Assembly (NCBI RefSeq): GCF_000372725.1
Contig: NW_005200264.1
Location: 1-64,000 of the forward strand
DNA length: 64,000 nt
Direction: 5' to 3'
Origin: Emiliania huxleyi CCMP1516
Lineage: Eukaryota > Haptophyta > Isochrysidales > Noelaerhabdaceae
The notes under the pieces were generated by a model. The model ran no database searches. It was given only the letters and a program-made list of their open reading frames with translations, and was not told the DNA's origin. The translations under genes and the position numbers were made by a program. Within the stretch, counting starts at the first letter, position 1. Each line of letters opens with the position of its first letter. Below, one piece after another: positions 29,100 to 37,900 of the stretch.

Positions 29100-30078
29100 T
29101 GCAGCCTCCGCCCTCGCCGCCTGCTCTGCTGCGCGCGCCTGCCGCCTCGCCGCCCTCTGCTCGCTCGCGGAAGGCGGCGGGTCGGAGAGCAGCGAGTTAG
29201 CCACCGCGTCGGCAGTGTCCGCCGGGTCGAAGCCGTCCTCCTCCTCCTCGTAGCTGCTGGCCTCGGACGGCCCTGCTGCGCCTTGCGGCGGTGCTCGCTG
29301 CGACTGTGGCCCGAGCAGGCGGACGGTCGTGTCCCACAGGTGCCGCGCGCGCGCTAGCGCCGCCTCCTCGGCGGTGGCGAAGAGGCCCAGGTAGAGCTTC
29401 TTGCCGCCAACCCGCATGTGCAGCATGTACTTTTTGCTGCCTTGCCGCCTTGGGCTGTAGACGACGCCCCTGTAGCAGCTGCTGCTGCTGCTGTTGGTGG
29501 CCAGCGTAAGGCCCTCCCTCACTGCCTGCCGGACTGCCTCGGCGCCAGCAGCAGAGGAAGGCGCGGGCGGCGGCGGCAGTGGCGGCGGCGCAGTGAGATC
29601 GCTGGTGTCCCTGCCCGCCTCCCTGCGGGCGTAGAAGAGCGCAGCCTCCTCGGCGGTGGCGAAGTAGCCGAGGGTGACACTCTTGCCGCCAACCGTCACC
29701 TGCAGCGTGTACTTCTTGCTGCCGTTCTGCTTCGGCTTGAAGGTCACACCCCTTGTAGCCGGTGTTGTTGCTGCCGCTGGTGACCAGAGTGAGGCCCTCC
29801 CTCTCCGTCTGCCGTATCGCCTCAGCGCCAGCGGCAGTGGGAGTAGTGCGAGGCTGCAGCAGCTTGGCGGCGTCGGCGCGGCCGTACTCTGAGCGAGCGT
29901 AGGCGACGGCCGCCTCTTCGGCGGTGTCGAGGCACGAAGGAGCCGAGGTGGACACGCTTGCCGCCAGCATCAGCTCCACTTTGAACTCCTTTCTGCGGCG
30001 GTCGATGGTCGCGTTCTTGTAGCCAGTCGTGCTGGTGTTGCGGTCAGCTGGTATCTTTGTTTGTTTCTTTTGTTGCAT
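29100..30078 (-). pseudogene. Three-AP2-domain gene with frameshifts
   Basis: Three successive AP2/ERF-like DNA-binding domains. Domain 1 (about 30040-29880): TTGYKNATIDRRRKEFKVEL ... DTAEEAAVAYARSEYG, with its middle (GGKRVHLGSF) readable only in another frame, so two compensating shifts. Domain 2 (about 29770-29610): NNTGYKG, then after a one-base shift at about 29750 VTFKPKQNGSKKYTLQVTVG and 'GYFATAEEAALFYAR'. Domain 3 (about 29480-29340): CYRGVVYSPRRQGSKKYMLH and 'LGLFATAEEAALARARH'. Linkers repeat AAGAEAIRQ-EREGLTL. AP2 proteins are transcription factors in plants and many protists. The shifts suggest decay or sequencing errors. The 3' end is unclear where it meets the Nup96-like fragment. 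Confidence 0.6.
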
Positions 30079-30095
30079 GCGTTCTTTCTTCTTCT

Positions 30096-30182
30096 TTACT
30101 AGGCACGGGACTGGGGCGCGCGCACTGGCAGTGGCACTCCAGCACCGTCCATGAATAATTTTACGTTGAAACTCCCTCGCAC
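30096..30182 (+). repeat. Dispersed repeat R-F
   Basis: TACTAGGCACGGGACTGGGG, CGCGCGCACTGGCAGTGG and AATTTTACGTTGAAACTCCC: a degraded copy upstream of the AP2 gene. Confidence 0.6.
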
Positions 30183-30313
30183 AAATCTCAAAATAATTCT
30201 CGACCTAAAAAGAATATAAGAACACCTCGCTCTCACAGCACATTTACGGGCATTTAGAAAAAGGAACCCATCAAAACACGTCGAAACGAGCAGCACCCCC
30301 ACGATCGGTCCTG
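30183..30313. other. Short spacer without gene
   Basis: AT-richer spacer between the R-F copy and the end of the sulfotransferase/GT25-like gene. Confidence 0.4.
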
Positions 30314-32071
30314 TCACGGGCCCGCCGTCACTCTGCCGGCCCTGCCAGCGACGGACTTTGGCCAGCCCCCGCCGGCGTGCACCCCGCCATACTTGGTACG
30401 ATGCTGCTGGAACATGCCCTGCCCAAATGTGCCAGATCGCGTCCTCTCGTAGTGAACGCGGCAGCGCAGCTTCTTCTGGTTGCACAGGAGCGCTGGAAAC
30501 CAGTCGATGGGAATTTTCCACGTGCACGCGCTCAAAACCTCAGCAAGGTACCCTGCCACCTTTGGGTGGACGATGAACGCTGTGAGGCACAGCGGGTGCG
30601 CGAGATTGATGACAGACGCCTTCCGTCCATAGCGGCAAAACCCGACAGAGACCAAGTCATAGGGGCCATCAGCGTGGACGCTCTGCACAATCTCGTCGAG
30701 TTGTGCGGCGCGGCTGGCAAAGCTCGAATTCGCCTGCTCGGCCTCATCTTCTGAGATGGACCAGTCGCTCTCCATGATCATCGATGGGCCGGCAGACCTC
30801 GAAGCGACGCGCAGAGCCTGGACATGGGCGGCGAAGATGCCGGTGACTTGAGGGCTCTCGCCCATAGGGATGGATAGCAGCCTGAAGTAAGCCCCCGTCG
30901 GAGAGAGGAAAGCGGCGCCTTCAATCAGGCGGACACGATGCTGGACGCAATTCCTGTCGGTATAGACTGGCGGAATGCGCAGAACATTGAAGCCAAGCCG
31001 CTCAAGGAGCGACTTGCGCTCGGCCGTCAACGTTGCTGAGGTGATGGTGATCGCGTTTGGCTTCGCCCGATTCGTAGTTAGGCCCTCGTGGAAGAGCGAG
31101 GCTAAAGAGGGATATTTAGCGAAGAGGGCCTCGACTGCTTCTGTGTTGGCCGCAAAATCGCGTATGTTGCCCTGGCGAACCCGTCGCACGCGCGCAGTAC
31201 GCTTCTCGTGCGGCTCGCATGGGTCGGCATTGACTTTTTCGAGTATCGCAGCAGACCACGCGTCGGGGCTGGTGGCGAGGAAGTCCTCGTAGAGCAGCAC
31301 CTCCGGACTGAGGCCGTGCTGCCGCAAGTACCTCACGACGCTCACACGCTCCTTCCAGCTCTGGATGCCTTTCTCTGCTATCCTGGCCAGGAGCTCGAGG
31401 TCGTACGTTCTCCGCTCCACGGGCAAGCTCATGCGGCTAGATTGACTCACGCCAGCGCCTTCCGGGGCCTTGGTACTGCTCCATTTGCTGTCGTACCGCG
31501 AGAGGCTCCAGCGTAGCAGGTCTGAGCGTACCAGGAAGAGCGGCTTCAAGCCTGGCTTGCCCGCGGCCTGAAGCTCCTTGTGCAACTGAACGAGAAGCAC
31601 CCCTTTGGTGCGATCCCTTAGAAGCACCCCCTTCGACACGCCTTCCCTATTGAGATCTTTAAACTCGGCGATGCACTCGGCCGTGCGGCACCGCCCCATC
31701 CGCTGAAGCGTCTGTGCCACCGCGTCAGCGCCGCCACTGAAAATGGCCTGAAGCGCCTCGAGCAAGGTGCTGTTGACACCGCCTTCGGAATGGTCTGCGG
31801 GTTGGCGGTGCGGGTCGAGCTGTTCCTGGGTGAGAACCGCGGTACAGTTGAAGCGGTTGACCTGCTCCGCCATCGCGTGCGAACCCTCATGCTCTGTGTG
31901 CAGCATGACAAAGGCAAACGGCTGCGCCGGGGGTGAGGTCGAGCGAAGCCAGGTGTCAAGGGCTTGGTCTGAAGGTGGAGAAAAGACGGGTGTGGACCCG
32001 AGCATGCGGAACAAGGCATCGGCGGCCTGATAGCCAGTCGTGCTGTTCTTGGTACCGGCTGGGGTCAACAT
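30314..32071 (-). CDS. Bidomain sulfotransferase-like / GT25-like protein
   Basis: One frame of about 585 residues. The N-terminal half has MLTPAGTKNSTTGYQAADAL, a P-loop-like opening, and then 'PLFLVRSDLLRWSLSRYDSK' and 'EVLLYEDFLATSPDAW', which fits a Stf0-type PAPS sulfotransferase. The C-terminal half has 'SLLERLGFNVLRIPPVYTD', 'GIFAAHVQALRVASRSAG', the acidic motif SMIMESDWSISEDEAE and 'YDLVSVGFCRYG', the order seen in glycosyltransferase family 25 (EDD motif after a donor-site segment). The fusion could glycosylate and sulfate the same glycan, which is inference. The first Met is at 32071; the frame continues a few codons upstream to an AG-like border, so a 5' exon is possible. Confidence 0.5.
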   Translation of the reverse strand: MLTPAGTKNSTTGYQAADALFRMLGSTPVFSPPSDQALDTWLRSTSPPAQPFAFVMLHTEHEGSHAMAEQVNRFNCTAVLTQEQLDPHRQPADHSEGGVNSTLLEALQAIFSGGADAVAQTLQRMGRCRTAECIAEFKDLNREGVSKGVLLRDRTKGVLLVQLHKELQAAGKPGLKPLFLVRSDLLRWSLSRYDSKWSSTKAPEGAGVSQSSRMSLPVERRTYDLELLARIAEKGIQSWKERVSVVRYLRQHGLSPEVLLYEDFLATSPDAWSAAILEKVNADPCEPHEKRTARVRRVRQGNIRDFAANTEAVEALFAKYPSLASLFHEGLTTNRAKPNAITITSATLTAERKSLLERLGFNVLRIPPVYTDRNCVQHRVRLIEGAAFLSPTGAYFRLLSIPMGESPQVTGIFAAHVQALRVASRSAGPSMIMESDWSISEDEAEQANSSFASRAAQLDEIVQSVHADGPYDLVSVGFCRYGRKASVINLAHPLCLTAFIVHPKVAGYLAEVLSACTWKIPIDWFPALLCNQKKLRCRVHYERTRSGTFGQGMFQQHRTKYGGVHAGGGWPKSVAGRAGRVTAGP

Positions 32072-32308
32072 GACGCGCTCGGATAGCCACACCTTGTAGG
32101 CCCCGCAGCGAGTTCGCCCGGGTTACCTTTTCTTGCATGCAAACATATGGTTGTGAAGGTAGCTGAGACAAAAAGAAGTCCCGGAAAAGAAACCGCGCGA
32201 AATAGGAAGGTGTGGCCAGCTCGTGGGAAGGCAGCCCCCGTGGGAACGCCCGCCCGCCTCCCGTGCACCGCCCCCTCCCGACGCCGGAGCGGTGCTCCGG
32301 GGGCACGC

Positions 32309-32760
32309 TTGGGCTCAACCCGGTTTGCCTCTCGCACCCCGTCTGTCTGTTTTCCTTTCCTTTTTTCTCTACAAAACCCTCTCTTTTCCTCTCTATTTTC
32401 CCGGGAAAACTGCGTGGAAATCGTCAATTTTTGGGCTCTGAGCCGAGTCTGAGGCAGGCTGGTTTGGGCCCAAAATCAGCCAAATTTTAGGCCAAATCGG
32501 CAAAATGCCGGGAATTTCGCGGAGAACCCGTGTATACCTGGAATTTACCCTGCGACCGCCTGGGTATTTTGTCGATTTCCTCAATTTTGCCTCAGATTTT
32601 GCCCCAGACCCCAGACCAGCTCTCAGACTCAGGGAAACTCGCGAGTTTCCAGAATGGAGCACCAAACACCCTATGTTTTCCCTGGAAATTTCCGGAAACG
32701 CAAAGTGCTGGGGACCCTCTGTTTTCCTTTTTGTTTTCCGGAAAACTGGGTTGAGCCCAA
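32309..32760. mobile_element. MITE with 8-bp target duplication (hAT-like), repeat family R-C copy 1
   Basis: Outer 13 bases TTGGGCTCAACCC (32309-32321) are perfectly inverted at 32748-32760, and the element is flanked by GGGCACGC on both sides (32301-32308 and 32761-32768). The 452-bp interior has no gene. An 8-bp duplication is characteristic of hAT transposons. Related sequences are at 54606-54850 (same orientation) and 59995-60420 (reverse). Confidence 0.8.
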
Positions 32761-32866
32761 GGGCACGCCCCCGTGCACGCCTCCTCATATGACAGCGCAC
32801 GGGAGCGGTGCTCCGGGGGCACGCCCCCGTGCACGCCTCCTCATATGACAGCGCACGGGAGCGCAT
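32761..32866. repeat. Tandem duplication flanking the MITE
   Basis: GTGCACGCCTCCTCATATGA followed by CAGCGCACGGGAGCG occurs twice in a row (about 32772-32806 and 32830-32864), with the GGGGGCACGCCCCC word between them. Confidence 0.75.
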
Positions 32867-33001
32867 GGCAAAGGCGGGCTGCTCGGGGTCCGACTGCGGT
32901 CCTTTGCCAAGATTGCCGTGACCTGGGTCGCCACGATCCCGATCGCCGCCGCCATTTCCGCTGGGTGTATGGCCGCCCTGAGTGCCATGATCAAAAACTA
33001 G
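32867..33001 (+). pseudogene. PiT/PHO4 phosphate transporter 3' exon fragment
   Basis: Forty-four codons read GKGGLLGVRLRSFAKIAVTW and 'VATIPIAAAISAGCMAALSA' to the TAG at 32999. Sodium/phosphate symporters of the PiT (PHO4) family end with a segment G-L-x-x-V-N-W-R-x-x-x-K-I-x-x-S-W-x-x-T-x-P-x-A-G, and this agrees in order and spacing. The rest of the transporter is missing; directly upstream are the MITE and its flanking duplication. Probably a gene remnant. Confidence 0.5.
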
Positions 33002-33283
33002 GAGCGGAGCTGCCGAGCTGCGACAGTTTTGTGTGTCCAGAGACCAGCGCAGCGCGTGTTCACGGCACGCGGCGTGTCGCACCGGGGCCGCATCGTGCGC
33101 GGTACGCCGGTACCCGGGTAGGTCGGTGTACTAGTAGTGTAATAGGATGAGAAATATGAAAAACGCCGTCATTCGGGCGAGACGCGAGTACTCTCGCCTC
33201 GACAAATTTGATAAGTGTATGGTATGTTGTTGCAAAACAAATTTGATAAGTGGGACAAGGCTTTAAACATGAATTGAAGGCCT
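33002..33283. other. Spacer without gene
   Basis: Contains an AT-rich stretch with AAATTTGATAAGTG twice (about 33208 and 33240), otherwise nothing recognised. Confidence 0.4.
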
Positions 33284-33343
33284 GCAAAAAATAATTGCAA
33301 CACAACTCCCTCGCACGACACTAGGCACGATACTGGCGCGCGG
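33284..33343 (+). repeat. Dispersed repeat R-F, left part (split by an insertion)
   Basis: CTCCCTCGCACGACACTAGG and CACGATACTGGCGCGC are the first half of R-F. The second half, CGCGCGCACTGACTGGCACT AACACAGG, resumes at about 34645. Confidence 0.7.
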
Positions 33344-34639
33344 TTACTGGACCGTCACGTGTTCAACGACGTTGAACAGTGTTCAACCACGGCGCTGTTC
33401 ACAGCGCGCGCGGACGGCCGTTCTGCGAGTCCAGCTCCGCTGGACTTTTGTAAAGCATGCTTGTGGCAAGTTATAGACGCTAGTATCGACCTCAGAGACC
33501 CAAACTCGAATCAATAATTAAGGCTCAAAGTATGGTTGAACAACCGTTGAACAAACAGGTTGAACAACGATATCCGACTAGTGCGACCGCTAGACGGCGG
33601 TCTCCGCCGGCCCCAAGGCTGCCCAGCCCCAGTACCACACCGGCCACGTAGACCGTAGCGCTGGAGTTGTCAGTGAGGCACTAGACGGGCTACGGAACCA
33701 TGCGCGCGCCGGCCGGATAGGCTGCGCGCAGGGGCCGCGCCGCCTCGATTTCGCATCTCCGCTCCGCGGCCGACTGAGGGGCCAGCTCGCCCGGCGACAA
33801 GCCCAGCCATCGCCCAGCGCCCCGTATCGACGGAGGGCACGCAAAAAACCCGCACCTACGACTAGGGTGAGCCCGTGAGGGCGTCGGTGTCGGCCGCGGG
33901 CGGGCTGCGAGGAGGGCGCGGGTGGGAGCATGGGAGATGCACCACCGCTCGACGAAGACGCGCCCGACGAAGCCCTGCTTGCGGAGGATGGTCGATCCTC
34001 ACCTACTAGCGTCGGGCGTGTGCGAAAAAGAGCGCAAATCGGAGCTCAACTCGCGCGCGGCTGGGAAAGGGGTGTGGCACCCCTCCGAAGGCGCCTCGCG
34101 AGGAGCTGCTGCTGCCTCCAAACGCGCTCGGGCAGCACGTCGGCGCGCCTGCGGGGTTGGGGAGGTGAAACTATGCTTGCTGGCACGCGCATCCCGCACC
34201 ACCCCCACGTCCGCGCGCACCATGCCGCCATCCCACCTCACAGCCAAGCGCCATCGCCGTCGGACGCGGCGACGCCGAGCGGTGGCCTCGCAGACGACGA
34301 GCGCGATGAGGCCGCCGCGCCGCCGGGGTGGCCGGCGCGTGCCAGCCGCTGGCCCGTCCAGCGTGGCGGGACCGGCTCGCCCATCCTGGCCCGCGCGCTT
34401 GCCGACGCGAGAAGATCGCGCGGGAGGGCAAATCTTGGGCAAATCCCACGGCGACTTCACGTCGGAACGAGTCGGATCGACGACTCCCCGCCTGCACCAG
34501 CGTGTGCGCCTTGCAATTCTATACAGAATCGACACGTGGTACGTCTTCTCAATCGCTCGTGGAGAGGAGCTACGGCCATTCCTAAGTAGTGTTCAACGAC
34601 GTTGAACAATGTTCAACGTCGTTGAACACGGTCCAGTAA
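33344..34639. mobile_element. Inverted-repeat element carrying GTTCAACGACGTTGAAC palindromes
   Basis: Outer 12 bases TTACTGGACCGT (33344-33355) are perfectly inverted at 34628-34639. Just inside, both ends carry GTGTTCAACGACGTTGAACA, itself a palindrome, followed by a further GTTCAAC half site. Another cluster of GTTGAAC half sites lies at 33533-33567. The element divides an R-F repeat, which supports mobility. The target duplication is unclear; GCGCGC stands on both outer sides, but the host repeat is itself GC-rich there. Confidence 0.7.
33930..34589 (+). CDS. Hypothetical open frame inside the inverted-repeat element
   Basis: A 219-codon frame starting MGDAPPLDEDAPDEALLAED. An overlapping frame in another register (33922-34605) is about as long, and high GC makes long frames easy here. 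There is no transposase motif and no recognised domain. It may not be a gene; the element may be non-autonomous. Confidence 0.25.
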   Translation: MGDAPPLDEDAPDEALLAEDGRSSPTSVGRVRKRAQIGAQLARGWERGVAPLRRRLARSCCCLQTRSGSTSARLRGWGGETMLAGTRIPHHPHVRAHHAAIPPHSQAPSPSDAATPSGGLADDERDEAAAPPGWPARASRWPVQRGGTGSPILARALADARRSRGRANLGQIPRRLHVGTSRIDDSPPAPACAPCNSIQNRHVVRLLNRSWRGATAIPK

Positions 34640-34672
34640 GGAGCCGCGCGCACTGACTGGCACTAACACAGG
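34640..34672 (+). repeat. Dispersed repeat R-F, right part
   Basis: Continuation of the copy interrupted at 33344; ends ACTAACACAGGTACG. Confidence 0.65.
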
Positions 34673-34677
34673 TACGA

Positions 34678-34800
34678 AGGTAGGTAGGTAGGTAGAAAGG
34701 TGAAGAACAGCCAGGCTCGGACTGGACACCAACGCGGTATGGGTTCAATGGGTGGACGCGGGACAGATGATGACGACACGCACGAGCGACACACGAAGGT
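34678..34800 (+). repeat. Dispersed repeat R-A, copy 2
   Basis: TAGGTAGGTAGGTAGAAAGG then GAAGAACAGCCAGGCTCGGA; reverse complement of 16060-16176. Confidence 0.8.
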
Positions 34801-34927
34801 GGTACCAAAAAAGAAATTCACGGACCCGCCGCTCGCTTAGGTACACAGCCGAAACCTGCTCGCGCTTGTGGTACCGCACCCACGCTGCTCGCGCTCGAAG
34901 CTGCTCGCGCACTCCTCTTGAGCGCTG

Positions 34928-37900
34928 ATGGCAGAACGCAGCGTGCCGAAGCTGCGATTTGCGGTGCACGACCGCGTGGAGGTGTGGTATGATCGCCGCT
35001 GGCGTCCTGGCATCGTCATCACGCTCTCACCGGACGGGGAAATCTACACCGAAAAGGGGAAGCCGCCAAATCCTGAACGGTGGGCGTACTCCGTCGAGTT
35101 GGACGAAGATTCCTCCGCCACGTCCGTCGGCGTGCCCTACGACAAGGCGAACAGGATCATCGCCGAGCGCAGCGCGTCAGAGCGTCTCGCACAGGAGATC
35201 TACGAGGCTGCCGACTCCGGCCAGAGCTCGACGCTCAAAAAGCTCCTGAGGCGCTCGACGGAGGAGGACTACCGCAGCGCTGCCCTCGAGTGGGCTCACC
35301 CGCACCACAAGCAGACGGCGCTGTTCGCTGCCATTCAGTGCGAGCATCTCGTCGTCGTGCGAATGCTCATCGAAGCCAACGCGGCAGTGGACACCGTCCG
35401 TCCGTCCGACGGCAGCACTGCGCTGCTCCTCGCTTGCAAGCAAGCCGACGCCCCGAAACCTACTCGGAATGCGCTAAACGTCGTCAAGATGCTGCTCAGC
35501 AGCAAAGCGGACCCAGCGCAGAGCCCGGCTGGGGGCGGGTTGAGTGCTCTGATTTCGCCATGGCGCCATCAGGACATCGCCGACCTGCTGTCGCAGCGCG
35601 CCGGGCAGGCGGCTGGCGCGGCGGCCGCGGGCGCCGTGGCGCGGTCCGATCAGGAGACCCTGACCATGGTTGCAGGGCGCGGCTTCGATCTGGACGGAAG
35701 CCGCTTCCGAGACCGCGACAAGCGGAGCGGCCCGGAGGCCCGCTCCGCAGCCTTCGCGGAGCTCAGCAAGAGCTGGAGCCTGCCCTCCTCTCTCTCCGAG
35801 CAGCAGAGGGCCGCGTCAGTCTCAACCCACATGGTGCTCGTCATCGACAACTCCAGGTCGATGGCGATGAGTGACGGCGCGCGCCGCCGCCTCTTGCCCC
35901 GATCCTGCCCCCATGTCTCTCGCCGGCTCGACCCTGCCCCCATGTCTCTCGCCGGCTCGACCCTGCCCCCATGTCTCTCGCCGGCTCGACCCTGCCCCCA
36001 TGTCTCTCGCCGGCTCGACCCTGCCCCATGTCTCTCGCCGGCTCATCCTCCCGGCTCCCTCGCAGTCACTGGCGCAAGCGGGCGGCCCCTGAGCCGGCGC
36101 GACGCGGTGCTGCGCGCGGTCAACGACGGCTTCATCAAGCACCGGCTCAAGCTCGGGCAGGTCGGCTCGACGCGGTGCAGCCTGATCAAGTTCGAGCGCA
36201 AGGGCGCGCATTGCTGCTTTGCGCTGCATCCCGTGGAGGAGGCGCTCAAGGAGAAGATGGACCGCGCCATCGGCGAGCCCAAGGGGCACGGCCACTACAT
36301 GCCTGCGCTCGACAAGCTGTTGCAGCTAGTCGCCGCCTTCGATGTGCTCCTTAACCCCGTCATCTCGCAGACTTGCGTGTACTGGCTCTCGGACGGCAGG
36401 CCGAGCGACCCGACGGTGCGCGGCGTGGGTGACACCGCCGCGCTCGCGCCGCTGGTGGCGTCGCGAATGGCCGAGCTGATTGACGCGTCGCGCAGCCCTG
36501 TGAGCATGAGCTGCATCGGCCTCGGCAGCGACGAGGACTTTGCGGTGCTGCACGAGATGGCGGACTGCGTCCCCGGCGGTCGGGGCAGCTTCCACGCCCT
36601 GAGCCAGCTCAACGAGGCGGCAATTACTGCGACGCTCACAACCTTCTCCTCCTCTCTCCTCACGTCGCGCCTCGCCTCCATCCGTGTCGACGACCACATC
36701 AAGCGGCGTGAGCGGCCCGTGACTGTCCGGATCGGCCTCGCCGTCGAGAACGCCACCTTTCAGCTCTTTCCCGCGGCAAAGGCAATCGGGCCCGCCGCCT
36801 CGCCCCAGCGCTGTACGCACCCCCCCTACCATCACTGCTGCCGCCGCAGGTCTTCTTTCCACCCGATGCGGGCGACTTCGATAGCCCCATGACCGAGCTC
36901 GGCAGCTACGCCATCGAGGTATCCACCGACGCGCTGGCCAAGGGAGGCGAGCGCAATGTCTTCCACATGCGATTCTGCGAGCCGGCGCCCGACTTCTCTC
37001 ACGCCAAGGACCGGTGGGTCGTCAAGGAGAACCGGCGCGTCGAGGAGTCGACGCAGCGAGAGCTCGAGTTCCACCGCACATCGCTGGTGACGCAAAAGAC
37101 TGCCGAGGCCCTCGCCGAGCGCTTCAACGAACGCGCCGTCGAGCTGGGCCTCGAGGGGCTGCCTCGTATCGCGTTCATGACGTGCTGCTTCGTAACGGTG
37201 CAGCGAGAGACGGGGACGTCGCAGTACTTTGCCGAGCGTTTCCTCTCAGGCCGTGCTGTGTGACTGAATCGACGCGAGCGTCGCGCCGAGATGTCACAAC
37301 GGGGTCTACCGAGTTAGGCGTCCAGCGGAAGTGGAATACCAATAGCGGGAAGGTGGTCATCGCACGCAAGGCGGAGCCCGAGGTGTCCGGCATGGGTGCG
37401 ATCCGGGAGGAGGACGAGGAGGACGAGGAGGGCGGCGGTGGTGGAGACGGCGGCAGCGGCGACCCGCCTATCACCGACGAGGACGTCGCGCAAGCCTTCT
37501 CGCATTGGACATACGCGCACGAGGGCAACGAGATCAACTACGACGGAGTGGTCGGGCCGGTGCTCCTCTGCGACGTGCAGGGCCACTTCAAGCAGCGCGA
37601 GAATCTGTTTGAGGTGTGCGGCCCGCCTCTGCCGAGCTCGCCGTCACCCTCGCCTCACTGCCCTCGCCTCACTGCCCTCGCCACCTCCGCCCTCCCCACC
37701 TCCGCCCTCCCAACCTCCCCAACCTCCGCCCTCCCCAACCTCCGCCCTCCCAACCTCCGCCCCCACCCAGCTCAACGACCCCGTCATCCACTCCTCGGTC
37801 GGGCGCAAGACGCTCTTTGGCGCTACAGACCGCGGCGACAAGGGCATCGCCGATTTTCTCCGGAGCCACAAGGTGTGTTGACCTCCACCCGCCGCTGCCG

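Noticed and set aside
28542-29100. Extension of the AP2 frame to 28542 on the minus strand
   Set aside because: Beyond about 29100 it is the antisense of the Nup96-like coding region, which shows family motifs on the plus strand.
35905-36050. CRISPR-like regular repeats
   Set aside because: Direct tandem 29-bp units without unique spacers, inside a eukaryotic intron.
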